DNA of 31,995 nucleotides from Brumimicrobium sp040882265 (lineage in GTDB: Bacteria; Bacteroidota; Bacteroidia; Flavobacteriales_D; Crocinitomicaceae). The stretch covers positions 1 to 31,995 of the forward strand of contig JBBEBO010000066.1 in NCBI GenBank assembly GCA_040882265.1, read 5' to 3'. The notes below the pieces were generated by a model. That model saw only the letters and a list, made by a program, of their open reading frames with translations. It ran no database searches and had not been told where the DNA came from. The position numbers and the translations under genes are program-made. Positions 1 to 7,853 of the stretch are shown one piece after another. Position 1 is the stretch's first letter, and each line of letters starts with the position of its first letter.

Positions 1-309
1 TTCTCAATTTCCATTCATTTTAAACTTTTTGTTGCATTTACTAATTGAACTTACACCCCTAGCCCCCTCCTAAGGGGGAAGCTCAGATGACAAACCTTTT
101 CTGATTTATTTAATTCAAATATATTTATTCTATCAAAATCACGATATCGAATGTAATTACCTCACCTCAATACCTGTTAATTTAAGAGTTATCTATTCCT
201 TTCAAATTCCTGATAAAAGTCAGTTTTCTTCTGTAACATTTGTCATACAAAATTCAACTACAAATCAAGTACTTTGTGTCAAAGAAATAACAACATAAAA
301 ATATATATT
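1..309. other. Non-coding upstream region
   Basis: No convincing gene is visible here. The stretch holds a C/G-rich palindrome near its left end (see the repeat at 52-82) and the upstream region of the persulfide dioxygenase gene. An imperfect Bacteroidota -7 element, TACTTTG (270-276; one base shorter than TAnnTTTG), lies about 34 nt before the chosen ATG, but I find no well-spaced TTTG partner, so the promoter is only a suggestion. Confidence 0.5.
52..82. repeat. C/G-rich palindromic intergenic element
   Basis: CCCCCT (63-68) and AGGGGG (73-78) form a six-pair stem around a four-base loop, preceded by ACCCCTAG. In an AT-rich intergenic region this C/G block stands out. From memory, similar short palindromes occur dispersed between genes in many Bacteroidota genomes. 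There is one copy in this window, so being a repeat is inferred, not shown. Confidence 0.4.
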
Positions 310-1722
310 ATGAAAGTAGAACAAATTTATACTGGATGTATCGCTCACGCGGCGTACTATTTAGAGAACAATGGCGAAGCGGCGATTTTTGATCCATTGA
401 GAGAAGTTGAACCGTATATCGAAAAAGCGAAAAAGGACAACGCAAAAATCAAATATGTTATTGAAACGCACTTTCACGCTGATTTCGTTTCGGGACATCT
501 AGATTTAGCTAAGAAAACTGGAGCTGATATTATTTACGGTCCGACAGCTAAACCACAGTTTGAAGCAATTGTGGCTGAAGATAACCAAGAGTTTAAAGTA
601 GGAAACTACACCGTGCGAACGATTCATACGCCAGGACATACCATGGAATCTACAACGTATTTGTTAATTGACGAAAACGGCAAAGAACATGGAATCATTA
701 CAGGTGATACATTGTTTATTGGTGATGTTGGACGACCCGACTTAGCGCAGCACGTTATTGCTGATTTGACAGAAGAAAAATTAGCTGCACACCTTTACGA
801 TTCATTGAGAAATAAAATCATGCCTTTGAGTGACGACTTGATTGTTTATCCAAATCACGGAGCAGGAAGTGCTTGTGGTAAGATGATGTCAAAAGAAACA
901 ACTGATACGCTAGGAAATCAGAAAAAGACAAACTATGCTTTGCGTGAAGACATGTCGAAAGAAGAGTTTGTGAAAGAATTGCTTACTGGTTTAGTAAATC
1001 CTCCAGGTTATTTCCCGAAAAATGTATTGATGAATATTCAAGGTTATGAAAGTTTGGATGATGTTAAAGAAAGAGCAAAACAACCGTTAGATCCGGAAGC
1101 TTTTGAATTATTAGCTAATGAAAAACGTCCACTTATTTTGGATACACGTCCAGCTGATATTTTCCACAAAGGTTTTGTTCCTAACAGTATAAACATCGGT
1201 TTAGATAGTAATTTTGCCATGTGGGTCGGAGAATTAATTCCAGATATCAAACAGGAGATTTTATTAATCACTGAACCAGGTAAAGAAGAAGAAAGTATCA
1301 TTCGTCTCTCGAGAGTTGGTTACGACCACGCCATTGGTTACTTGAAAGGTGGCTTTGACACTTGGAAAAAAGCAGGAAAAGAAATTGATTCAACAGGCAG
1401 AATAAAAGTTGATGAACTCAAAGATAAGATGAGCAAAGGTGTCAAAGTCTTTGATGTTCGTAAAGAAAGTGAGTTCAACTCGCAGCACGTTGAGGGTGCG
1501 ATTAACACACCTTTAGGTTCCATCAATGATCATTTAGCTTCATTCCCAAAAGACAAGCCTTTCGTACTTCATTGTGCAGGAGGATATAGAAGTATGATTG
1601 CTTCTTCGATCTTAAAATCCAGAGGTTGGGATAATTTTGAAGACGTAATTGGTGGGTTTGATGCAATTAAAGAAACAGATGTTCCTGTAACAGAATATGT
1701 CTGTCCTACGACGTTGTTGTAA
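310..1722 (+). CDS. MBL-fold persulfide dioxygenase with pseudo-rhodanese and rhodanese domains (CstB-like)
   Basis: Predicted 470-aa cytoplasmic enzyme of sulfide and persulfide detoxification. Residues 1-230 are an ETHE1-type metallo-beta-lactamase domain: H54-F-H56-A-D58, H110 (HTPGHT), D133 (TGDTLF) and H183 (NHGAG) match the metal site of persulfide dioxygenases, which oxidise persulfides to sulfite using iron and O2. Residues about 270-360 are a rhodanese-like domain in which the active-site loop reads ITEPG, with no cysteine, so it is probably inactive. Residues about 375-470 form a second rhodanese domain with an intact loop, CAGGYRS, nucleophile C422. This dioxygenase / dead rhodanese / live rhodanese order matches staphylococcal CstB. 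An upstream in-frame TTG at 274 exists, but the ATG at 310 puts the start directly before the conserved domain. The gene stands alone with its own terminator. Confidence 0.9.
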   Translation: MKVEQIYTGCIAHAAYYLENNGEAAIFDPLREVEPYIEKAKKDNAKIKYVIETHFHADFVSGHLDLAKKTGADIIYGPTAKPQFEAIVAEDNQEFKVGNYTVRTIHTPGHTMESTTYLLIDENGKEHGIITGDTLFIGDVGRPDLAQHVIADLTEEKLAAHLYDSLRNKIMPLSDDLIVYPNHGAGSACGKMMSKETTDTLGNQKKTNYALREDMSKEEFVKELLTGLVNPPGYFPKNVLMNIQGYESLDDVKERAKQPLDPEAFELLANEKRPLILDTRPADIFHKGFVPNSINIGLDSNFAMWVGELIPDIKQEILLITEPGKEEESIIRLSRVGYDHAIGYLKGGFDTWKKAGKEIDSTGRIKVDELKDKMSKGVKVFDVRKESEFNSQHVEGAINTPLGSINDHLASFPKDKPFVLHCAGGYRSMIASSILKSRGWDNFEDVIGGFDAIKETDVPVTEYVCPTTLL

Positions 1723-1753
1723 TCACTCATAGTTAATAAATAACAACGATGAG

Positions 1754-1786
1754 ACCGCAGTGCGAAAGTGCTGCGGTTTTTTTTTT
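1754..1786 (+). terminator. Rho-independent terminator after persulfide dioxygenase gene
   Basis: ACCGCAG (1754-1760) pairs perfectly with CTGCGGT (1771-1777) around a ten-base loop, followed by an unbroken T run to 1786. It begins 31 nt after the stop codon. The other side has no matching A tract, so it should act only on plus-strand transcription. Confidence 0.88.
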
Positions 1787-1968
1787 GGGTGTATGATGAA
1801 GATTGTTCGAAAGTATTCTCCCTAGCACTCAAATGAGGAAACGCTGATGATAATGATGATGAACTTTTCCATATACATACTTATAACTTCTTCAATATTA
1901 AAGATAACAACTCCTCTCTAAAAAGAAGCAGAGTGAATAAACCAAAGTACCTCTAAAGTTAAATTTGA

Positions 1969-2313
1969 CTACCCTCCTTTGCGCTTCGTTTTGTAACCTT
2001 CCTTGTTCAAAATTTCGATAATTTTATCCCTGTGATTTCCTTGAATTAAAATTTCTCCATCTTTTGCCGATCCACCAACACCACATGAAGATTTTAGCTG
2101 CTTAGCGAGGCTTTTCATATCTTCATCACTACCAACAAAACCTTCTATAAGTGTAACATCTTTGCCTTTTCTTTTCTTTCTGTCAATAGAAACATAAAGT
2201 AATTGCTCCTCATTTGGGAGAGTTTCATTTTCTTCATCTCCGTCATAATCAAAGTTAAAATCAGGATTTGTACTGTACACTACATCTACCCTTTTTTTCT
2301 TTTTTTTTGCCAT
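1969..2313 (-). CDS. SUI1/YciH family translation-initiation-factor-like protein
   Basis: A 114-aa basic protein of the eIF1/SUI1 family (bacterial YciH), thought to act on start-codon selection or ribosome binding. The N-terminus is lysine-rich (MAKKKKKR), followed by an acidic stretch and then the SUI1 core, with the characteristic SSCGVGGSAKDGEILIQG segment at about residues 89-106 and a basic C-terminus. Length is typical of the family. It is the last gene of the minus-strand series, 25 nt after the DUF389 gene, and may share its transcript. No clear terminator follows it on the minus strand. The family assignment is secure; its precise role in bacteria is not settled. Confidence 0.88.
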   Translation of the reverse strand: MAKKKKKRVDVVYSTNPDFNFDYDGDEENETLPNEEQLLYVSIDRKKRKGKDVTLIEGFVGSDEDMKSLAKQLKSSCGVGGSAKDGEILIQGNHRDKIIEILNKEGYKTKRKGG

Positions 2314-2338
2314 TCTTCTTTATTCTAGAGTTTAAAAT

Positions 2339-3835
2339 TCAAAAATTATATACTTTCACCAACCTATTTTTAATGTTCACATTTTCATCAATTTCAATTT
2401 GAATTTGTTTTTTCAACTTTTCGTTTAATAAACTACGTTTTTTATTATCAAGATCGGTATTATACCTTACAGCAATAGCAAACAATGTATCTGTTTGTTT
2501 TACTTTATTAGCAGCTACGCCTGAATACACCTCAAAAGTCTCCACTTCAGGAAAATGTAGTTCAATGTTTTTACGAATACTTTCAATATTAATTTTATCT
2601 TTTTGGGAACTTTTCAATTCTTTATTTATGATTTCAAGCTCCTGTTCTAATCGATTAATTTGGTCTTGTTTATCTCTAATTATTGAAATGCTTTTATTGT
2701 TATTTGAAGAACCTAAATCCTCTTTGAGCATAGCAATTTTCTTTTCTAGATCCTCTCCTTGAATAATTTTTAAATAAAAAGGGGAAAGTCCATAATTTGA
2801 CATTTGTTTTTTCCAAGTATCGACCACATCATCAGAAACAACTTTATTGCGAAGAAACACTTCGATTTTACTACTATCTCCGTTGTATTTATAAGCAAAA
2901 TCAGCTCTTAGTTCTTCATCTGCAAGAATAATTTGTCTTGTATATTTTTTTGCATTTTCTCTAAATACTGTTTCCTGTACTTTGATATAAAATAAAAATA
3001 TAGCAGGAGCTACAACTAAAAATAATAAAACATAGGAAGTCCAAGCTACTTTGTTTTGAACTTTTTTATCTATAAACTTACGTAATGGGAATTTTAAATA
3101 CCTTACAACTAAAATTGTTGAAAGGCAGATAAACAAACTATTTAATAAAAACAAATAAGAAGCTCCGAGGAACAAACTAATTTCACCTACTGCCAATCCG
3201 TAGCCAGCAGTACAAAGAGGAGGCATTAGGGCTGTAGCAATTGCAACACCGGGAATAACTGTACTATTATCCCCCCTACTTGCAGCAATAATCCCTGCTA
3301 ATCCCCCAAAGAATGCGATAAACACATCCATTAAGTTCGGACTTGTTCTCGCTTCGATTTCTGTAGTAAATTCACTTATTGGAGATACTAAAAAGTAAAT
3401 CCAAGCTGTCAGTATTGAAATCCCAACAGCAACACCAAAATTCTTAAGCGATTCAAAAATGAGTGTTAAGTCGTTAGTACCAACACCTAAGCCAATCCCA
3501 CGAATTGGTCCCATCAATGGTGAAATAAGCATAGCACCAATAATTACAGCTGGAGAATTCATATTTAACCCAACAGAAGCGACAACAATCGAGCAAATTA
3601 AAACCCAAACATTTGGACCTTTAAAATCAATTCCTTCTTTTATATTTCGGATTGTTCCTTCTATATCAGCTCCTTCCTTAAAGGAAAGCGTTACTCTAAA
3701 GAATGACCATACTCCTCTAATATTTTCTCCAATATCAGGATTGATTTTGACTTTTGTTGGATCACCTTGAATAGGTTCATTAACATTATCGTCGTTACCC
3801 TCAGCTCCTTTTTTATTTTTGTTTTCCTGAGTCAT
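2339..3835 (-). CDS. DUF389 (TIGR00341-type) integral membrane protein
   Basis: A 498-aa inner-membrane protein. An acidic and polar N-terminus of about 75 residues is followed by a DUF389 membrane core with the family's hallmark segment NSPAVIIGAMLISPLMGPI and GVAIATALMPPLCTAGYGLA, making roughly six hydrophobic helices up to about residue 280. The remainder is soluble: it includes a likely coiled coil (about residues 365-415, rich in K/E/I/L) and a small alpha/beta tail. The function of DUF389 proteins is unknown. The start codon lies 23 nt inside the end of the upstream patatin gene, so the two are probably translationally coupled and may work on the same membrane process (inference). Confidence 0.85.
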   Translation of the reverse strand: MTQENKNKKGAEGNDDNVNEPIQGDPTKVKINPDIGENIRGVWSFFRVTLSFKEGADIEGTIRNIKEGIDFKGPNVWVLICSIVVASVGLNMNSPAVIIGAMLISPLMGPIRGIGLGVGTNDLTLIFESLKNFGVAVGISILTAWIYFLVSPISEFTTEIEARTSPNLMDVFIAFFGGLAGIIAASRGDNSTVIPGVAIATALMPPLCTAGYGLAVGEISLFLGASYLFLLNSLFICLSTILVVRYLKFPLRKFIDKKVQNKVAWTSYVLLFLVVAPAIFLFYIKVQETVFRENAKKYTRQIILADEELRADFAYKYNGDSSKIEVFLRNKVVSDDVVDTWKKQMSNYGLSPFYLKIIQGEDLEKKIAMLKEDLGSSNNNKSISIIRDKQDQINRLEQELEIINKELKSSQKDKINIESIRKNIELHFPEVETFEVYSGVAANKVKQTDTLFAIAVRYNTDLDNKKRSLLNEKLKKQIQIEIDENVNIKNRLVKVYNF

Positions 3836-6092
3836 CCTTAAAGTTCATTATCTTTAAAAGTCTTTTCACCTCCTTTTGATTAGATTCAGACTCAAGCGCT
3901 TCAATTATTTTATCTTTTTCATGCTGAGTGAGATGCCAAGAAAGTGCAATTCTATCTTTAAATTCTTCACGTAAATTTAATGAAACAACTTGAATTGGAT
4001 AGTCTACTGTTCTTATTGTTGCGGAAAGCAACTCATCTTGATCAAAATCCTGAACACGAGGGAAGTTACCATACATATTCCCAAAAGGTAGAAATAACTT
4101 TTCCACGAGTCCAATTTCTTCATAATTCTCACCAACAAGTGTTTTTTTAGAATCGCGTATTTTAAGAATAATTACACCACTAGTGTTTTCTTTGATCCAT
4201 TTTCGAAGTGCTAACAAGTATCTAACGGTTGTTTTTGTTCCATAATTATCTCGTATTCCGGCATCCATGACTTGCATACCTGGCTTTGTGGGCATAGTGA
4301 CCATTGGCATAATGTAAGGAAAGGTTGCGCTCATTCTCAATACTGTAGTAAAATTAATGTCATTCGGATTATTCTTTTCAAAATACTTTAAATATTCAAT
4401 GTTCTCCAACTGAGGATTTAAACCAACACGTTCATCTAAATTTGAAGTAGCTTGAAGAAAACCAAGATTTTGGGAGCTCATTAATAATCTACGACCATCA
4501 TTAATAATAGTTGGTGTAAATATTAAAGTGGGAACACGACCGCTTTTTTCATGCTCAAAGTAACTCCCTAGTGTTCTATCAAATGCTCCATTCAAATTTG
4601 AAACTAACTCTTGTTCAAATGCATAACCTCTATCTTTTGAATATTTTCTTCCTTTAATATCAACTTTTTGAAAACGAAAGAAAATATCACTTGTTGAAAT
4701 AGAAAAAGAGAGTCTATTTAGTAAATCTTTAGAAATATTGTCACGATATTTTGTACTCATTCTCGAAGCAATCAAGCTATCTTGCTCCATTAAAATAAGA
4801 TCGCGATAATACGCAGCTCCTATCATACCTCCAGAAGCTCCTGTAGCCATTTGAATATGTTTAATAAACTGACCATTTGTCAAACTATCTAATTTTCTCA
4901 GCATTGAAAAAGTCCACATTGAACTTCTTAGACCTCCACCACTCGAATTTAATAAAACCAACTTGGGTTTGTTCATCCCTGTATTGGCTTTCCAGTTTTC
5001 TAAAGTTTGAACAAATTCTTGATAATCAGATTCTACAACGGAATCACTATAATTAATACTTGCTAATTTTTCTTTTGAATACTCAGTAAGATCTTCCTTT
5101 TCGTATGACAATCCAAAAGCATAACTTTTAAATTGAAACATTTCAGTTTCTTCACTTAGAAAGTTTACAAGTAAAAAGAGCCCAACCAAAACTGGGTATG
5201 TCCAACCTCTAAACCATGAGAAAAATGCACTAACAAGCATCACTATAATTGTTAAAAGCATCATAATACTTACACTTGCTGGCACTTGAAAAAAATCATA
5301 ATCACGAAAAAAGCCAACTGCAAAAAAAGATAAAATTAGTACAATTTCAAAAACAGATGCGTTGATATGATTCTGAGAAAAGACTTTATCTAACACTTCT
5401 TTATCATAGTGCATACTACTCCTTGAACGCTTTATTCTCAAAGCCGTTCCTATATAATAATACCTATCAATATTAACCCTTAAAAATGCTTTATACCAAG
5501 ATTGTTTCCTGTGAAGCGTAGCGTTTACGTTACTTGATTTTGCATTAAAATCTTCAGAGCGTTTTCCAGTGATCTTAAATAAATCCTTGTTTGTTGGAAA
5601 AAAATAAAGGAAGGAAATCAAAATAAACATAAAAACCCCGACTGTAAAGCTTGAGATTAGGATAACTAACTCACTATTTGAAACAAACTCTTGAGCTTTT
5701 TGAAACACAATAATATTGACAATCATATTAATGATAAATATTAAAGGCAATAAACTATTGTTAATGCAAAACTTAAAAAATGGTCGCGATAAAGTTGCAA
5801 TAAACGGATATCGAGGTCCAAGTTGGATATAACTGTAGGTATGAAAAGCCATAATAAAACCGCCTACACTAAAACCTAGCAATAGAAAAGACATGTAATT
5901 TGTTTCACCTAAATATTCAGGAGACATAAACAAATACGGAAGACCTAAACCAACTCCCAAAGAACTGTTGATAATTGAAAATAAAAACACCCAATAAAAG
6001 AGAACAACTAAATTCGATTTTAAATGTGAGAAAAGCAGGTGTACAGGAAAAAAACTTCCAACAGCCCGTAAAAAATCGAACACTTTAATCAT
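3813..6092 (-). CDS. Multi-pass membrane protein with C-terminal patatin-like phospholipase domain
   Basis: A 759-aa protein. Residues 1-310 carry about seven hydrophobic segments in two groups (near 28-50, 66-85, 113-130, 142-165 and 246-265, 272-291, 297-312). Residues about 375-740 are a patatin-like serine lipase domain: the oxyanion loop GGGLRS at 385-390, nucleophile elbow GAS420GG, and the second catalytic residue D610 in DAG. All catalytic parts of the Ser-Asp dyad are present, so an active lipid acyl hydrolase is expected, held at the cytoplasmic membrane. The substrate cannot be read from the sequence. It overlaps the DUF389 gene by 23 nt and follows the formimidoylglutamase gene after 39 nt, which contain a TAnnTTTG element. 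Confidence 0.87.
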   Translation of the reverse strand: MIKVFDFLRAVGSFFPVHLLFSHLKSNLVVLFYWVFLFSIINSSLGVGLGLPYLFMSPEYLGETNYMSFLLLGFSVGGFIMAFHTYSYIQLGPRYPFIATLSRPFFKFCINNSLLPLIFIINMIVNIIVFQKAQEFVSNSELVILISSFTVGVFMFILISFLYFFPTNKDLFKITGKRSEDFNAKSSNVNATLHRKQSWYKAFLRVNIDRYYYIGTALRIKRSRSSMHYDKEVLDKVFSQNHINASVFEIVLILSFFAVGFFRDYDFFQVPASVSIMMLLTIIVMLVSAFFSWFRGWTYPVLVGLFLLVNFLSEETEMFQFKSYAFGLSYEKEDLTEYSKEKLASINYSDSVVESDYQEFVQTLENWKANTGMNKPKLVLLNSSGGGLRSSMWTFSMLRKLDSLTNGQFIKHIQMATGASGGMIGAAYYRDLILMEQDSLIASRMSTKYRDNISKDLLNRLSFSISTSDIFFRFQKVDIKGRKYSKDRGYAFEQELVSNLNGAFDRTLGSYFEHEKSGRVPTLIFTPTIINDGRRLLMSSQNLGFLQATSNLDERVGLNPQLENIEYLKYFEKNNPNDINFTTVLRMSATFPYIMPMVTMPTKPGMQVMDAGIRDNYGTKTTVRYLLALRKWIKENTSGVIILKIRDSKKTLVGENYEEIGLVEKLFLPFGNMYGNFPRVQDFDQDELLSATIRTVDYPIQVVSLNLREEFKDRIALSWHLTQHEKDKIIEALESESNQKEVKRLLKIMNFKDDSGKQK

Positions 6093-6111
6093 TCTTATTT
6101 GTTATAAATTA

Positions 6112-6119
6112 CAAAATTA
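6112..6119 (-). promoter_or_regulatory. Possible Bacteroidota -7 element before the patatin gene
   Basis: On the minus strand the sequence reads TAATTTTG, matching TAnnTTTG, 20 nt before the patatin ATG and inside the 39-nt gap after the upstream gene. No TTTG at the usual -33 spacing was found, so an internal promoter is possible but weakly supported. Confidence 0.35.
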
Positions 6120-6131
6120 ATACTAATCTTT

Positions 6132-7106
6132 TTATGCACCATGACAAGAAATAAAATCTGAAACCAAATAAGCCAATGTTTTTCCAACTACACTTTCTTC
6201 ATTTGTATTTGTAGGAGCACCTTCTGGCAAATGAATATAAGCAATTTTATTTAGTTTCGCCATTTTTCTAATATATTTTCGAGCTAGAAGATTGCTTACA
6301 CCTACAGGAGAAAATGCACTACTAGGCATATACTCTATCGCATCTAAGTCAAGTTCAATTCCTGTAAATAATTTATTTTCATTATTAGATTTCAGTATAA
6401 AATCATTAAAATCATTAATCCAGTTAAGCTTATCATCTAAATAGTCCTCAAAATAGGTGAATGTATGACCATCCGATTTTAAGTTAGAAATAATTTTCTG
6501 ATTATTATACCTTTGATGTATGCCAAAAACGGTATACTTCTCTACATAACCTTCATTGAATGCATAAGAAAAAGGGTTCCCGCTATGCCTACCTTCTAAT
6601 GGGCGATAATCTGCATGAGCGTCTAAATTAACAACATTAATTTTGCCTTTTAACCTTTTAGATGAAAACTTAATTAAAGGATATGCATTATTATGTCCTC
6701 CACCAATAACAATAGGAATTTGATTTGTTTGAACATAGTTATCTAAAATGAATACTAAGAATTTATCTAAATCTTTTACCAACTCACCCAAGTCTTGAGT
6801 CACATCATAATCAACAATTGATACTATACTTCCTAGCACAGCAACATCTTGACCAAAAAGTGTCTCATTAGCTTGCATATTTAAAAACTTGCTTAGAAAT
6901 GGCTCAAAAGCATTTTCAGCGCCCTTTCTCCCTTTGTTTGCAAGTGGACCTAAAGATTCTTGGACACCAATTATAATGTATTTAGCAGTTGACAAATCAC
7001 ATAAATTCTCGCCAATTTTGGTTTCACCATTTCTACTAATTGTAAAATGCGAAATATCAGAATTACTAAATAATTTAAATTTAAAGTTCTTGTTAATACT
7101 TTCCAT
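6132..7106 (-). CDS. Formimidoylglutamase-like enzyme (arginase/ureohydrolase family)
   Basis: A 324-aa cytoplasmic metallohydrolase. The binuclear Mn site is complete: H138 in GGGHNN, D162/H164/D166 in DAHAD, and D253/D255 in ELDLDA. The N-rich GGGHNNAYP in place of arginase GGDHS, together with RHSGNPFSYA, points to HutG (formimidoylglutamase, last step of histidine degradation) rather than arginase or agmatinase. No other hut gene is in the window, so the role in histidine breakdown comes from family resemblance only. The ATG lies one base from the stop codon of the thioesterase gene, so the two are co-transcribed. Confidence 0.8.
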   Translation of the reverse strand: MESINKNFKFKLFSNSDISHFTISRNGETKIGENLCDLSTAKYIIIGVQESLGPLANKGRKGAENAFEPFLSKFLNMQANETLFGQDVAVLGSIVSIVDYDVTQDLGELVKDLDKFLVFILDNYVQTNQIPIVIGGGHNNAYPLIKFSSKRLKGKINVVNLDAHADYRPLEGRHSGNPFSYAFNEGYVEKYTVFGIHQRYNNQKIISNLKSDGHTFTYFEDYLDDKLNWINDFNDFILKSNNENKLFTGIELDLDAIEYMPSSAFSPVGVSNLLARKYIRKMAKLNKIAYIHLPEGAPTNTNEESVVGKTLAYLVSDFISCHGA

Positions 7107-7107
7107 T

Positions 7108-7539
7108 TCAATTCTCTTTTTGAAGTTCGAGTAACTTTTTAAAACTTTCAGGTGGTGTTTTTGGTCGCATTGTATTTTTATCTACAAAAACCAAAGTAGT
7201 CTTAGCTGTTGCAATCAGTTCACTTGATTCATTAAAAATCTCATAATCAAAAAACAAACGTACACCTTCGAGCTTCGTTACGTAGGTCGTTATAGCAAGT
7301 TCATCATCATACAAAGCTGGACGAACATACTTGACACTAAATTCACTTACAGGTAACATTATACCTTCATCTTCCATCTTTTTATAAGACATTCCTATCG
7401 ACCTTAAAGCTTCAACTCTCCCAACTTCAAAGAATTGAGCATAATTACCATAGTAACAATATCCCATTTGATCAGTTTCTCCATAGCGAACACGCAGATG
7501 TGTCAGCCCTTTAAAAAGATAGTTGAATTTTTCAGTCAT
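7108..7539 (-). CDS. Hotdog-fold acyl-CoA thioesterase (YbgC/4HBT type)
   Basis: A 143-aa cytoplasmic thioesterase of the 4-hydroxybenzoyl-CoA/YbgC group. The signature RVRYGETDQMGYCYYGNY (from residue 16) has the expected acid D23 and the long helix FFEVGRVEALRSIG. The usual VYHANY becomes CYYGNY, a common variant in this phylum. It is the first gene of the minus-strand series, divergent from dnaA, and ends one base from the next gene. This thioesterase-dnaA neighbourhood recurs in Flavobacteriales, as far as I recall. Substrate chain length is unknown. Confidence 0.85.
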   Translation of the reverse strand: MTEKFNYLFKGLTHLRVRYGETDQMGYCYYGNYAQFFEVGRVEALRSIGMSYKKMEDEGIMLPVSEFSVKYVRPALYDDELAITTYVTKLEGVRLFFDYEIFNESSELIATAKTTLVFVDKNTMRPKTPPESFKKLLELQKEN

Positions 7540-7853
7540 TTTTTTAACATAAAAAAGTTAATAATTAAAAAAGGTTGTTTATATTCGAAGCGTAAAACCA
7601 TGGAAAATTATAAATAACATAATACGCTTATATTGTCGATGAAAATAACATTTTAATTCGACTAACTACAAAAAAGTGCAGATATTTTATTTTTTCCTAT
7701 AGGAGTAAAATTTATTTAAAAGTCAATAGCAATTTGATTTTTTTTTTAACTTTTTTATGTAAATATTTGCTCTTCCTAATATGAGGTACTATTCGAATTA
7801 ATTGTTATTCGAAACTATATATAAAATTGCTAAAAACGCTTTAAACGAATTAA
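7540..7853. promoter_or_regulatory. Divergent thioesterase-dnaA intergenic region with three TATTCGAA copies
   Basis: This 314-bp AT-rich region must hold the promoters of both neighbours. TATTCGAA occurs three times: 7582-7589, 7790-7797 and 7806-7813, the last two exactly 16 bp apart and 41-64 nt before the dnaA ATG. Its core TTCGAA is palindromic. No consensus DnaA box (TTATnCACA) was found, though TTATTCGAA at 7805-7813 differs from it at two positions. An imperfect TATTTGC lies near 7762-7768. The role of the repeats is unknown; they could be operator sites for autoregulation of dnaA. Confidence 0.5.

Noticed and set aside
3459..3770. 103-residue plus-strand frame inside the DUF389 gene
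   Set aside because: Antisense shadow of conserved membrane segments; composition is explained by the minus-strand gene.
6132..7106. A histidine-utilisation operon
   Set aside because: Only the HutG-like gene is present; its neighbours have no link to histidine breakdown.
7540..7853. Replication origin next to dnaA
   Set aside because: No consensus DnaA box or AT-rich 13-mer series was found here or after dnaA; the TATTCGAA copies are reported separately. GC skew over the genome would decide.
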